Shown piece after piece: positions 1 to 11,340 of a stretch of DNA of 64,000 nucleotides. Position 1 is the first letter of the stretch; the number at the start of each line of letters is the position of its first letter. Made by a program: the position numbers and the translations under genes. Under the pieces are notes generated by a model that made no database searches, was not told where the DNA came from, and worked only from the letters and a program-made list of their open reading frames with translations. Origin of the DNA: Petaurus breviceps papuanus (lineage: Eukaryota > Chordata > Mammalia > Diprotodontia > Petauridae); assembly GCA_028583685.1 (NCBI GenBank), contig JAMXIF010000043.1, forward strand, positions 11,930,109 to 11,994,108. The letters are read 5' to 3'.

Positions 1-960
1 TTCACTTTGCATCAGTTCATATAGATCTTACAATGTATTTTTTTTCTAAAATGAAACCCTCATCATTTCTTATAGTACAACATAATTCTATTGCAATCTT
101 TTCCATAATTTGTTCAATCATTCCCCAGTTGATGAACATCTCCCCAATTTCTAAATCTTTATACTACAAAAAGATTGGCTATAAATATCTTTGTACATGT
201 AGGTTCTTTTACTTTTTCTTTGATCTCTTTGGGATAGAGACCTAGTAGTGCTATTGCTAGATCAAATAGCATGCACAGTTTTATAGTCCTTTGGGCTGTG
301 ATTTAAATTATTGTCCAGAATTTTTGCACCAGTTTATAAATCCACCAACAGTTTATTAGAGTACCTATTTTCCCTCAACCCCTCCAGTATTTGTCATTTT
401 TGATGGATGTGATGTGTTATGCCAGTTGTTTCAATTTGCATTTCTCTAATCAATAGTGATGTCCAATATTTCTTTCATATGACTAGAAACAGCTTTGATT
501 TCTTCTTCTGAAAACTTGTTATTCATATCCTTTGACCATTTAACAGTTGTATAAATTTAACTCAGTTCTCTATATAATTGAGAAATTAGATCTTTATCAG
601 AGAAACTTGTAAATTTTTTTGATATTGCTTCCTTATCTTTGGTACCTTTTAACTAAATGTAGTTTCCCTGATTTTCTCTTTTAATTAGATCTCTTTTTGC
701 TTTTGCTTTGTCAGAGATCAAGATTGTTACCCCTGCTTTTTATTTTCCTTCACCTGAAGCATAATAGATTCTACTTCAGTCCTATATTTTAAATCTCTGT
801 GTATTTATGATTTATTTCATTTGAGGAACCAAACCTTATGCATTGCTAATATGCAACTAGTGACATTAGGTTGATTTCAGAAAATCTGCTCTGGCTTGGG
901 CTAGTTTCTTCATCTTTAATTAGTTGACTTTCAGGTTAGTTTTGTGTTACATACAGCTGT
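1..960 (-). mobile_element. Old L1 LINE relic, internally deleted, runs off the window start
   Basis: Read on the reverse strand, 1-635 matches the L1 ORF2 C-terminal region and 3' UTR as seen in the forward copy near 24.1-24.8 kb: the 'ccccagttgatg', 'tttgggata' and 'gcatttctctaatcaatagtg' segments are all present. Directly beside it, from about 640 to 960, the sequence matches the endonuclease half of ORF2 (forward copy 21.1-21.3 kb, including the complement of 'gcaggggtagcaatc'). The reverse-transcriptase part that should lie between them, roughly 2.8 kb, is missing. The copy is diverged and has no long reading frame. It could be one internally deleted insertion or two fragments brought together. 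The family call is firm; the single-insertion reading is inference. Confidence 0.75.
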
Positions 961-1520
961 TTCATCACTCATTTTTATTTTGTTTTCAATTCTTTGTACT
1001 TTTTAAAAGTGGATATTATATCCAAGGAAAAGTCTAACAAGTTGTAACTTTTAAAGGTCACACTTTAATGAATATTAGAAATATTAACATATCTATTGAT
1101 GTGGGAATTCAGGGGTTTCCAGACTTATTGAAGCACACAATAGGAAAAGATAGGTCACATTGAAACTCAAAAGAAGTTGCAGGTGAAAATGAAAAACACC
1201 AACAAGAATTGACCAACTATTGCTACAAAATTCCTAATTCATCTTCAGAAAACAAATACTTTAAGATATACATGACAGCTAGGGAAGTTGCTATTGATTG
1301 TACTACATAACAATGAAGGCTTGGTAAAGTTGGAAGAACAGTGAGAAGACCAGTTGTGTTTATGTTAAATAAAAAGGAAGCTTTTTATTAAACTTACCTT
1401 TTCACTAAAGCAGTACATATTGCATATTAAAATATTTTATTTAAGATGGAGAAATTTGTAAGGTTTATTCATAGGTCAACAAATTACAACATTTTCCCCC
1501 TTTTTCCCAGTTTGCACAAC
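961..1520. other. Unassigned intergenic sequence
   Basis: AT-rich unique-looking sequence. No reading frame, RNA or repeat family is recognised in it. Confidence 0.4.
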
Positions 1521-1524
1521 TATA

Positions 1525-1720
1525 GAATGTGAATTCCTTAAGACCAAGGACTTTCTTATTTTTCTATGTGCATTCCACCACTTGGCACAGTGTATGTCAC
1601 ATACTGCTTATTATATTCATCCATCTATCCATCTCTTTATTCATTCTTTCATTCACTATAAGACTGTATCATCCCTTTAATGGGCCTTCAACTTTAATTT
1701 TTCAGACTCAGTGATATCAT
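1525..1720 (+). mobile_element. L2 LINE 3'-end fragment
   Basis: The order 'gaattccttaagaccaaggac', 'ttggcacagtgtatgtcacat' and a 'tcattcattc' type tail follows the 3' UTR of L2. Diverged, 5'-truncated, non-coding. Confidence 0.5.
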
Positions 1721-1864
1721 CTCATGAGTGGCAATCTTAATAAACTGTCTAAATGTTAGTCACTATGTTCATTATTACCATTATCATCACCTTTCATTTA
1801 TTTGATATTTAGTATATATTGTCAAACATCATTCATTATTATTTTGTATCCATAAATGTTGTTT

Positions 1865-1919
1865 TTGTAAAATTGTAAGCCTCTTAGGTACAAGAATCAT
1901 GCTTGACATGTCTTTGTAT

Positions 1920-1925
<6 letters not shown>
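1865..1925 (+). mobile_element. L2-like 3'-UTR scrap beside a microsatellite
   Basis: The 'aattgtaagcctcttaggtacaag' stretch resembles the L2 segment 'aatgtaagctccttgagggcag'. The rest of the 3' end is replaced by the CTTT array that starts here. Confidence 0.35.
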
Positions 1926-2118
<193 letters not shown>

Positions 2119-2339
2119 TTATCTATCTCTCTATCATTATATATTAAGAATTTAAAAGATTTTAGAAGTGTGATCAGTTTAATGATAAATTACAAGTCCA
2201 GAAAATGGATGTTGAAACATACCACTCAGCTTCTGCCAGGGAGATAATGGCCTAAAAATTAAGAAAGAGATATATTAAGTCAAACATGGAAAATGGGGGA
2301 ATTCAAAAATTTTGTTGAACTATACATGTTTGTTATGAG

Positions 2340-2406
2340 GGATATATATGTGTATATATATATGTGTGTGTGTGCATGTATGTATATGTGTATATACATA
2401 TATATT
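2340..2406. repeat. (TA/TG)n microsatellite
   Basis: Alternating TATG/TGTG/TATA steps. Simple repeat with no further signal. Confidence 0.9.
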
Positions 2407-2459
2407 TCAATGGGAAGATAGCAGGAGTTATAGATTACCAATCCTCATAAAAAATAAAG

Positions 2460-2560
2460 AAGCATTTTTAAAGTAAAAAATAAATACTTGCCCAAGCTTA
2501 CACAGCTGATACTTGAATCCATCTTCTCATATCAAGTCCATTACTTTTCTGCTATACCAT
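2460..2560 (-). mobile_element. MIR-type SINE fragment
   Basis: 'acttgcccaagcttacacag' followed by 'acttgaatcc' matches the complement of the MIR core and tRNA-like part. Short and diverged. Confidence 0.5.
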
Positions 2561-2569
2561 ACTTACTTT

Positions 2570-2690
2570 TGTACACTTTACTCCATGATAGCAGAAACCA
2601 TGTCTTCTACTTTTATTTTCCATAGTATCTAAAGGTACATGGAATGTTATGCACATAGTAGGTGCTCAATAAATATATGCTTATCGATTT
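2570..2690 (+). mobile_element. L2 LINE 3' end
   Basis: 'gatagcagaaaccatgtct' leads into 'cacatagtaggtgctcaat' and 'aaatat', the diagnostic last 60 bases of L2. Non-coding relic. Confidence 0.7.
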
Positions 2691-3165
2691 TTATGGAGCA
2701 TTTTAGAAGTGTCTCAAGTTGAAGGGGAAAATATGGGAGCAAGTCATGTTAACTGGTTCATCCATCCTGTATGAAAACACAATGTCCTTTAGGAGATTAA
2801 AAGTAACTGCTTGACCAAATCATCATCCACTAAGCTAACTGAATGTAATTTAGCTGATGATTTCTTTTCCCCATTAAAATGAAAGTGAATCAGTGCTTAT
2901 ACAGGGAGAGCAACTCTTACAAGCTAGGGAGACTCCCTCCACTTGCAGAGCCAAGACCGAAAAATTGCTTTGCTGCTGCTCTTCCAACTGTACGAAGCTG
3001 TCATGGGATATCTCAAATGCGACTGACTTGGCAATCCAGAGAACAAGACATGAGCCATTGCATTCTGACTTCAAGATGACATGGAACTTATTGGGTAAGG
3101 AATGTGAGCTATTATCTGAGTTGTTCCCTTCATCTTCCATTCCTATAATCTCTACTCAGTATGAG
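2691..3165. other. Unassigned stretch with short overlapping open frames
   Basis: No repeat family recognised. Frames of 88 aa (reverse, 2874-3140) and 93 aa (forward, 2893-3174) overlap on opposite strands, which points to chance openness of a locally GC-richer patch. No domain, signal peptide or splice pattern persuades me that it is coding. A conserved non-coding element is possible but cannot be judged from one genome. Confidence 0.3.
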
Positions 3166-3169
3166 AACA

Positions 3170-3345
3170 AATGATAACAAGAATAATGACTTTCATTTAT
3201 TTATATATATGTGTATATATATATATATATATATGTATATACATATATTACAGTTTTCAAATTCCATTTAGCCTTCACAACAGTATTTTCTATTAGATAG
3301 GTCATCATCATTATGATCATGATCATGACCATCATTTCTCTCTGT
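3170..3345 (-). mobile_element. MIR/THER-type CORE-SINE fragment with internal (TA)n
   Basis: 'ataatgactttcatttatt' and, after the TA/TG array at about 3203-3247, 'aaattccatttagccttcacaac' resemble the complement of the 3' part of therian CORE-SINEs. The microsatellite has grown inside the relic. Confidence 0.45.
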
Positions 3346-4100
3346 CTCTGTCTCTTTGCATCTCTTTTCTCTCTTTCACTTTGTTTTCCCAACTCTTGTC
3401 CCTCAACATTATGAGATTGTAGGTACAATGGAACAACTGATGTAAAGTGTTCTGTTCCTGCCTCTCTGAATGATCAACACATTTATTGACCACACCAAAT
3501 TTAGAGTCTTCCAGTTACCTGTTTGTTTAATTCTGGAAGATCTAGTGTGCAAATCAGATGGTCCATCTACTGTTTGTTATATTTCTTACATGGCCCATCC
3601 AGAATCTCTTTTTTGCTACAAATTCTAATAACATTTATGCTTCTTGAGTGAAGTAGTTGTCTCCCCCTGCTTTTTTTTTGGATATTTACATGCTCACTAC
3701 CTAAAATGAGAAATTAATAAATTCATAATAAATAATAATAGGTATTCTTCAGCTTATTTTATAAGTGGTAAAACTCAAGTTTTATAGCTTATTAAATTAA
3801 TCTTTTTCAAACAAATAAGTGAAAGATCCAAGGCCGAGTACAAATTTACTAATATCTCTAGTGCTGTTTCCATTCCCCCCACTACCTTTCCAATGAATTA
3901 GTTAATCCATCCCTTTGAAGTCTAACTTGCATAAATGGTTGAAAATGTCTGAGGATGCCAAGATCTACACTTTTCTTCAATAGACTAAGTATGGATTCAT
4001 GGCAGACAACCTTCTGTTAAATTTTTACAAAATATTATCTAAAATATGCAGTTATTTAAATTTCAAGAACTATAAAAGTAGTATGCTCATCTTCCTCTTT
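3346..4100. other. Unassigned sequence, with a possible MIR scrap at 3690-3810
   Basis: AT-rich and without reading frames of interest. 'taataataggtattcttcag' and the following bases faintly recall a reverse MIR. Otherwise nothing recognised. Confidence 0.3.
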
Positions 4101-4103
4101 CAG

Positions 4104-4104
<1 letters not shown>

Positions 4105-4145
<41 letters not shown>

Positions 4146-4180
4146 GCATACACATGCACACACACAAACACACACACACC
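4105..4180. repeat. (CT)n(CA)n compound microsatellite
   Basis: About 24 bases of CT followed by CA with a few interruptions. The open frames on both strands here are repeat artefacts. Confidence 0.95.
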
Positions 4181-4985
4181 AACCAATTTAATAATGAACC
4201 ACTTAAAGTAGGAAAAAAAAATAAATTTCCTCTTCGTCTATCAAGCTCTAGAATACAATCAGCTTCCCTTCTTCTCCTTCCTTCTACTATACAATGCCAT
4301 AATAGAAGGCCAATCTCTTTTTTTTTCTTATTAGACAGCATCTCATAAGTTCATGCTCTAGATACTTTCATCTACTTTGTGTTCCACTGTAATTCTGGTA
4401 ACTAATTCAGTCAGAAATTTAATCTATTAACTCTACAGTGTTAGACCCTGTGGTGGAAAATGTGGCAGAAGTGGGTCTCTGCTTCATTGCTGTAGTGAAC
4501 AAATATATTTGCTATTTTTATCATGTGTGAAACTCAAGTAAGTAAATATCTGATTCTTCTCTCAACAACTGAATTGAAGAAAACTATATTCCTCCCAGAC
4601 TCCTGGTTGTCCTGAGTTGTTTTACTGGAAAAAGAGAAATATCCCCACATAATTTCCTGGCTTTAAATATGGTATAGCAAATATCTCCCAGGAAAGGTAG
4701 ATGATCCAGTTAGAATATCTCAAATGGAACTCATGGTCTTGTGATTTGTCTTTATTTGTCTTGCTACCTTCTGGCCACTGTCCCATGAATGATTCCATGG
4801 AAAATCTCCATAGAGGTAATTAAAAAAATTGAATCTCACTTCTATCATTTGTAGGAAGCATGATTTTGGATTCTCTCTCATAAATTTTCAGAAGTTTTGG
4901 GGAAGACTCACTGACAAAATTGACCTTATGAAGATATCTGCCTCCTTATGTGGATTGTTTTTACAGCAATATGAAAATCTTTTAA
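4181..4985. other. Unassigned intergenic sequence
   Basis: No repeat family, RNA gene or convincing reading frame recognised. Confidence 0.35.
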
Positions 4986-4987
4986 GT

Positions 4988-5240
4988 TGTTGCTGTTTAG
5001 TTGTTTGCAGTCATGTCTGACTCTCTGTGACCCCATTTGGGATTTTTTTGGCAAAGATATTAGAATAATTTCCTATTTCCTTCACCAGCTCAGTTTACAG
5101 GCAAAGAAACTGAGGCAAACAGTGTTAACTGATTTACCCAGAGTTGCACAGATAGTATGTGTCTGAGACTGAATTTCAACCCAGGTCTTTCTGACTCCAT
5201 GCCCAGTTCTCCATCTAGGGAGCCACCTAACTGCCCCTTC
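4988..5240 (-). mobile_element. Long tRNA-derived marsupial SINE (MAR1-like)
   Basis: The reverse complement reads through the tRNA-like head 'ggcagttaggtggctcc', the 'cagtttccttcgcctg' type core and the tail 'ggtcacagagagtcagacatg', ending in 'caacaacaac'-like sequence. This is the same element type as those at 14554, 42143 and 45357. RNA polymerase III transcribed, mobilised by a LINE, no protein. No clear target duplication seen. Confidence 0.8.
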
Positions 5241-5934
5241 CAAGCAGGGTAAAGCAATAAATAATATATGTAGTATTAAAATAGTCTTGTTGTTTTTGAA
5301 AAAATAATTACAGTAAAATCAAGTGTTTTTTTATATGTTTCAAAACTCTGATTTCATTAGATGACAGGATCTCCTTCCAAGGATGCAGATCAGTGATTGA
5401 TTTATCACTTATAATATCAATAAATTTTGGACACTGAGAGGTAATATAGCTTGTGTATGGTCACACAGAGAGCATGTAAACAAAAACAGACCTTATACTC
5501 AGATCTTCTTTACTTCAAGAATGCCCTTCTACCAATGATAGCATTTTAAAAATCAAGTATTGAAAGAAATTATTTTTATATAACCCTTAGCTCTTTCAAA
5601 ATCACGAGCACAGATATACAAAATGCATACACATTTTCTAGATATAATCATTTGAATGATCTTTTGGACTAAAATCTAAAGATGTACAATATAAGTCCCT
5701 CCTTCCTGCTAGACATTTGTCTGCAAATTCTAACTTCATACTGGGACAATCAAAAATTTACTGAAATATGCACCTCAGGTGTAATATCACATCGCTTGAA
5801 TTATTACTGCATGAAAAAGGAGAGGAGTCGAAATTGCAAAATCTGGTTGAATTAGGTGATATTAAAAGTAAAGCAATATTGCAATTCTGCTGATCCTAAA
5901 GATTACATTTAATGACACGGAGGTAGAGTGACCT
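5241..5934. other. Unassigned intergenic sequence
   Basis: No feature recognised. Contains a weak MIR-like piece near 5440-5510 ('ggtcacacagagagc'). Confidence 0.3.
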
Positions 5935-6170
5935 AGGAACTAAAGCACTACAACTGGAGTCAGTAAAATTTAGGTTTGAATCTTATCTCAGACACTAGCT
6001 GTGTTACTCTAAAATTTCTGGGTCTCAGGTTCCTCTTCAGTAAAATATGGATAATGATAGAATCTATTTCTGAAGATTATTGATATGCTCAAAGCAGATC
6101 AATAAGTAAATCACTTTCCAAAATGTTAAAGTGTTATATAAGTATAAATTATTATTATTATTATTAATCA
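5935..6170 (+). mobile_element. MIR/THER1-type CORE-SINE, nearly complete
   Basis: tRNA-like head ('aaagcactacaactggagtc'), 'cagacactagctgtgtta', 'tcaggttcctcttcagtaaaat', then 'aaagtgttatataagtataa' and ATT repeats. These parts are in the right order for a therian CORE-SINE from head to tail. Confidence 0.75.
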
Positions 6171-6760
6171 GGTCATTAATATGGAAAGAGAACTGGCCAC
6201 TTTGTACTTTTGACTTCAAAATATAGCCATTCAAGGTGATCTTACTATTGATTCATTATTAGAGAAACAAAGAGTTATTAAGTGCTATAACCTGTTGGTG
6301 TGTATTTTACTCTGTTCATATAAACCAGTGAAGCAAGATCAATTTCCTCCTCGGTTGAATTAGTTTTCTTGTGGGCACCTCAAGCATACATGCAAGTACA
6401 GCTTCCAAGAAACAAATTTATTTTCCTGAAATGATGGTCTTTATTGGCAACATCTAGTTCTTTTAATTTTACAGTTGGTTTCCCAGTTATGATCTCTGTT
6501 TTCATGAAGCATGAGAAAAATCCTAGAACAGTTCAATGTGCTTACCATAGAGTTTGTGAATTAGTTGCTCCTTCAAACTGGCAGCAAATGCAGACAGAAA
6601 CTGCACTGTCAGTAACCCAGTCGTCCTTTTCCTCTTCCTCCTCCTCCTCCTCCTGTTCAGTGTATCCTCCTGAGTATCAGAAGCATCTTTCTGCCATGCA
6701 TCTCCAGTTAGCCATGGATCAGATATATCTTGGTAGAGTTGGATAAGTAGGTTCTGGAAT
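6171..6760. other. Unassigned stretch with a 100-codon open frame
   Basis: A forward frame at 6444-6746 is open for 100 codons, helped by a (TCC)n run giving poly-Ser. It has no recognisable domain, no close TATA or initiator and no visible splice sites. I regard it as chance openness, but it is among the longer non-repeat frames of the window. Confidence 0.25.
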
Positions 6761-6764
6761 CGTA

Positions 6765-6895
6765 GGCCAAGGTTGGGAAGATGTGAATCTTAGTCCCAGA
6801 TCTGCCATCAACTACTTGTATGAAGTACTTAGCCTATCTGAGACTCAGTTTCTCCAACTATGAGAGAGAACAAATTTTCCCCTTAGCTTTGACAC
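6765..6895 (+). mobile_element. MIR-type SINE fragment
   Basis: 'cccagatctgccatcaacta' then 'cctatctgagactcagtttctcc' matches the MIR tRNA-related and core junction. Diverged. Confidence 0.55.
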
Positions 6896-7265
6896 TGGCA
6901 GGATTTCAGTAATAGTTCAAGTCCAGGACTATGGGTAACCATCACATGCCCCTTGTCCTGAATTTGTAAAAGGGCTGACTCAAGCATAGATCAAACTAAA
7001 TGATTTTAGAGAGCCTTACTATGGTGTGAAATAGATAATAAAATAAGAAAAGAAAGAACTTGAGGAAAGCATGAAGCATTCTAAAACTTTACCTCTATGG
7101 AAATATTACCATTGTTTTTAGTATCTTAACCAGGCACTCATCTCTGTTGGAGCTAAGATACCTGTGTGTTTTATTTTTTTGTTTTGTTTTAGGTAAAGAA
7201 AAAATTAAATTCTTTTTGATGCCTGTGTTGTCTGTCCTTCATGTTTGAAGGAAGGAATGTGCATT

Positions 7266-7700
7266 TTAAATGTCTCCTCTAGCTCTGTTCCGAGGGGCTC
7301 TGGCTAGCCTGTAAGGGACAGCCATTAGAGAATAAGTGAGAAGTGACACGCTCAGCCTCTCAGAGGGTTTCTTCACGTCCACTTTGGTACCTCTCATTAC
7401 ATTGCTCGAATCCATTAAGACAGAAACAAGGTTATCCCATGAAATGTTTTTGTGACTAAAGAGGACATCCAGCTCTTTAATCAGTGACAGAACATCTACT
7501 GTGACAAGACTGAGTGATACAGTGCGCTCCACTACCACCTTTGCAGCTGAGGGGAAATATCACTTACAAGGACAGACAATATTCTCATTAAATTGCCATT
7601 GGTTGATCTATCAATGCTCCAGTGAAAATAATTATTCTGAATATGTTTGATGTAAATGTCTATGTCAAATGAAACCTCATTTTATATTTTGCGGATGTCT
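7266..7700 (-). pseudogene. hAT-transposase-like or host-derived transposase fragment
   Basis: The reverse strand is open from 7538 to 7266 (90 codons from the first Met). The middle reads HKNISWDNLVSVLMDSSNVMRG, which I recall as the style of 'W(D/E)N.V.VLMDS.NVMRG' segments in hAT-like transposase proteins, where the D and the MRG are the conserved points. Upstream on the same strand, toward about 7585, a second frame reads ILSVLVSD, as the preceding strand of such a fold might. The C-terminal 40 residues do not look like the family. The size is far below a hAT transposase (about 600 aa), no terminal repeats are seen, and a frame change is needed at the N side. The family call rests on memory of the motif and is uncertain. 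Confidence 0.35.
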
Positions 7701-8070
7701 GATCCATGATAATTCAGCTAATGCCTTTAGGTCATGGAGATAGCAGTCTGCTCTCCTTAGCTCTCATAGGGGCTGTGCTGACATGCTAGTGGGGGATAGG
7801 GGGTGAACTACTCCCCCCACCTACTTTTTTTAAAATCAAAGTTGCTGTATAAGTAGAGTGTGCTGTCTGCCATCTTCTTTCTGTCAACAGAATCAGAGCT
7901 AAGAAGGGAATTTACAAGAACACCAGGGGTAGCAGCTAAAAGGAAGATGGAGCTAACAATGAACTAGGCAGGATGATTTAGCAAAATGTATATAAAGAAG
8001 AAGAGTATGCAGCTAGACTTACAGACATATAAGCCATTTTCTGAGGACACAAAATGTACAAAGTTTAATC
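7701..8070. other. Unassigned intergenic sequence
   Basis: No recognised feature. A C/G-rich patch lies at about 7785-7830. Confidence 0.3.
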
Positions 8071-8074
8071 ATCA

Positions 8075-8220
8075 AATTTTAGAATTGATAGAAACACTTG
8101 AGGTCATATAATCCAATCTTAGCATTTGACAAACTGTTAAACTGAAACCCAAGTGATGTGACTTGCTCAAAGTCATCTGCCTAAAAACCAACAGCAGAAT
8201 CCCAGTTCTCTATTCAGAAA
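8075..8220 (-). mobile_element. MIR-type SINE fragment
   Basis: 'acttgaggtcatataatcca', 'acttgctcaaagtcatctgc' and 'agcagaatcccagttctc' follow a reverse MIR 3' half. Confidence 0.6.
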
Positions 8221-8559
8221 ATCATAGAATCTCTGTTTTGGAAGCCTACCTTTCTCTGAAATAATTTGTTCTGACTTGTACCTGCTAATATAATTTGCAA
8301 ACCTGTGGCTTTTCACTTTCAGTTTTTTAAGAGCAGAATCGCCCTTTAACAATTTCCCAGGGGGGAAAAATGATTACAGAGTCTCTGTCTAGGAAATCAT
8401 TGCCTTATTGAGCTTTCCATTCCACCTTGGGAGAAATCTAATTGTTAGGAAGTTTATTTTTGTGTTTTTTAATTTTTCCCTTTACATCAAATCTAAATGG
8501 GCTTCTCTGAAACTTTGAAATATTACTTCTAGTCAAATTAATTAAAATGTATTATCTTC

Positions 8560-8800
8560 ACTGTTGCAGGTACTAGAGGCAGAAAATACTGATACAAAAA
8601 TGACAAAGTTGTTGCCCTACAGAGCCCATATTCATGATATCAAGGAGACAACACAAATAAGGGAATAATGACCAGGGAGCTTTGTTTTAGGAAGCCATAG
8701 AAATGGCAAGTAGACATACATGGCACTGTATTTCATTACTATTCCAAAGAAGTAGAAATTCAAAGAAGGTAAGAGGTAGAAATAAAAAAAATACTTCCAG
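8560..8800 (-). mobile_element. L2 LINE 3'-UTR fragment
   Basis: 'caggtactagaggcagaaaa', 'gttgttgccctacagagccc' and 'aaggagacaacacaa' follow the complement of the L2 3' UTR. Diverged. Confidence 0.5.
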
Positions 8801-8849
8801 GTTGGATGTGAACCATACCCTCTGCAAGTGTGTGTTAATTTCAGTTTTT

Positions 8850-9650
8850 AGATGATTTTGTACTTGCCTATTTGTTTATTTACTCACCAGTAAACCCAGG
8901 GACCAAGTCCCAAAGATATGTAGTTCTGCCCTCTAGATCAAGTAAAATGAACTTCCTCAAATATTTGAAGACAGATATCAATACCTTCTTGTCTGCCATA
9001 TTCCACACAACCATCATAACTACAAATATATCCAATTCCTTCAAAGACGCTTATATGCTTTCTATGGTTTCAAGATATCTGAACTTCTTGGTTATCCATA
9101 TTTTTATTATATTTATATTAAATGTTCTTCCTAAAATGTGGCATGAAGAATGAGCATAATTCTCCAGCTGTAGTCTAAGCATGCCAAAGGAGGATGGGAT
9201 TCCTACTTCCTTTGTTCTAGGAACTGTGTTTCTACTAATGCAGCCTAAATCAAATGGACATGTTTTGACTGTTTTGTCATACTGTTGGATCATGCAGGAT
9301 TCAGGATTGATGAAATCTTTTGTAAATAATCCAAATCCACTCAACAGAAGAGCTTTCATATCTTTCCATCTTGTCCACATGGCTAATGGTAAATTCCTTG
9401 CTAACATCTAGCTATATTAACATTAAACATTTCTATGATTTACTAGGCAAGTAACCCTGTCAAGGAGGGAAATGAGATTACTCTAACAGTACTTGAGTTT
9501 GACAAACCCATCCTGGCTCATAGTGATCATTGCTTCCCTTTCTAACGAATTGAGCTTAATAACTTATAGTTTGATGGATATACTTTCATTACCTCTTTGA
9601 AAATTGTGGCCACATTTTCCTATCTGCAGACTTTTAATACCTCTCCCAAA
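8850..9650 (-). mobile_element. CR1/L3 LINE fragment
   Basis: On the reverse strand the order of segments agrees with the L3 (CR1 clade) 3' portion seen forward at 27.1-27.6 kb: complements of 'atttgaag', 'ccatag', 'cttcctaaaatgtgg', then the 'attctccagctgtagtcta' and 'ctaatgcagcctaaatc' segments typical of this repeat in marsupials. The open frames at 9051-9407 (reverse) and 9181-9411 (forward) fall inside it and are not host genes. Confidence 0.65.
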
Positions 9651-9689
9651 CTTCATTGACCATGGCTCAATAATCATATTTACAATTAT

Positions 9690-10400
9690 ATCATTATGTT
9701 GAAATGTTTCCTTGTCTCACATTGCTACCATGTTAGTATAGGTCCTCATTACTTCTCTCCTGCACTAGAACAATAATTTCCTAACTGTTCTTTCTGATTC
9801 AAATCTCTCCCCTTTCCAACTGAACCACCACACAGTGGCTAAAGCTATTTTCCTTAAGCACAGAGATGAACACCTGACTCAACTACTCAATAAACTCCAG
9901 TGGTTCCCTATGACCTATGGGATCACATGCAAACTCCTCTGACATTCAAGTTACCTTCACACACTAGCTCCAACTGGACTTCCTGGCTTTAATAGACATA
10001 ACATCATAAAATTCATGGTCCATCCAAACTGGTCTTCTTACCCCTCCTTACAGATGATATCCCATCTGCCATTCCTGTGCTTTTCCCACAGGTTGTCTCC
10101 TCTACCTGCAAGATATTCTTTCCTCTCTTCTGACTCAGAATTCCTAGTTTCCTTGAAAGGGCAGCCCAGACACCACCTTAAAAATACAGTACTTTTCCTG
10201 ATACTCACTTCCCATACACACATAGCTCTGAATGTCTTGTATATATTTTGTATAAAGTTATTTTGTATACTGTATTAAATGTAAAATGTAAGCTCCTTAA
10301 GGTTTGTATCATTTTTGTCCTTTTATCTGCAACATCTACCATAGTGCCCATCCCATGTTAGATTCTCAGTAAATGCTCGTTTAACAAATGAGGATAGTTC
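9690..10400 (+). mobile_element. L2 LINE 3' region, about 700 bp
   Basis: A long L2 stretch: 'ctggacttcctggctt', 'aaactcctctgacattcaag', 'cttttcccacaggttgtctcc', 'gcccagacaccacctt', 'tgtaagctccttaagg', ending 'ctcagtaaatgctcg'. Open frames here are remnants or chance. Confidence 0.75.
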
Positions 10401-11045
10401 TTCGGTGCCTGAACATTCACTCTTTTTAGGCAGCTAGATTTTCTCTTACTCTCTCCTCCCTTACCTTGGATTTCAGTTCCACCTTTTTTTGTTCTCTCCT
10501 TTTTTTTTGTAGAGACATTTTCCCTCTTGTAAAAAAGAAAATAACAGTTAAATAGTTCTGCTTTCTCTCTGTTCTACATTTTTTTCACTTCAGTAATACC
10601 AGATATTGTTTCTAGATGATTCTTGAGCTTTTAGAGTCCTCAAAACTGCTTTTACAATTCCATTTTTGTGATCTTAGCTATCATTGCTGATAGCCGTAGT
10701 TCATGTAGGGATTCAGAGTTCCTGCAAGTCTCCCTACAGGACCATGAAACTCTTTTGTAATTACACCCTGCTCTTGTTTCCATCTTCTCTTAGTTTTTCA
10801 AAGAGTAACTTGTGTATCCACACAGGTCTCATTCTATTCGTGACTATTGCAAACATTTCTGCATATGTTAGCAGAATTTGGGGATTTAAGAGCAGGAAAA
10901 CTCTTTTGAAGTTGGAGAAGATGTGGGAAAACAACTCAGCTAATAGCTTTCAGAAAGGCAATACTAGATTAGGTATGATACTACAATTTCAGTATTATGT
11001 AACACTAGACTACAAATTTCTGGATTAATATAAATACCCCATTAA
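10401..11045. other. Unassigned stretch, possibly old LINE-derived
   Basis: 'agttctgctttctctctgtt' and 'cttgtttccatcttctctt' faintly recall CR1-like relics in marsupial DNA, but I cannot place them firmly. The open frame 10684-11028 has no recognisable domain. Confidence 0.3.
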
Positions 11046-11049
11046 TACA

Positions 11050-11340
11050 GTTCAATGAATCAAAAGCTTACTAAGCACCTCTTATGTACAAAGACATGAC
11101 TAGGCATCAATGATACAAAGACAAATTGAAAAGAAGTTCCTGCCCTCATAGAGCTTATATTCTCCTCAGAAATGCCAATACAATAAGATAATAAGATACA
11201 AGGTCTCTTGAAGAAGGAGTGATAGTAAGCACTTGGGAGAACAGGACAGTCTTCACATAGGTGGGAGCCCATGAGGCAAATCTTCAAACAATATAAGACT
11301 TCTCAGAGGGAGGAAAGGTGAGTGACAGATGACCATGAGT
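11050..11340 (-). mobile_element. L2 LINE 3'-UTR fragment
   Basis: 'actaagcacctcttatgtac', 'gatacaaagacaaattg', 'ttcctgccctcatagagctt' follow the complement of the L2 3' end into its 3' UTR. Confidence 0.7.

Noticed and set aside
2874-3174. Pair of about 90-aa frames on opposite strands as a gene
   Set aside because: Overlapping openness on both strands with no recognisable domain is more likely composition than coding.
6444-6746. 100-aa forward frame as a gene
   Set aside because: No domain, poly-Ser from a TCC run, and no start or splice context that would set it apart from chance.
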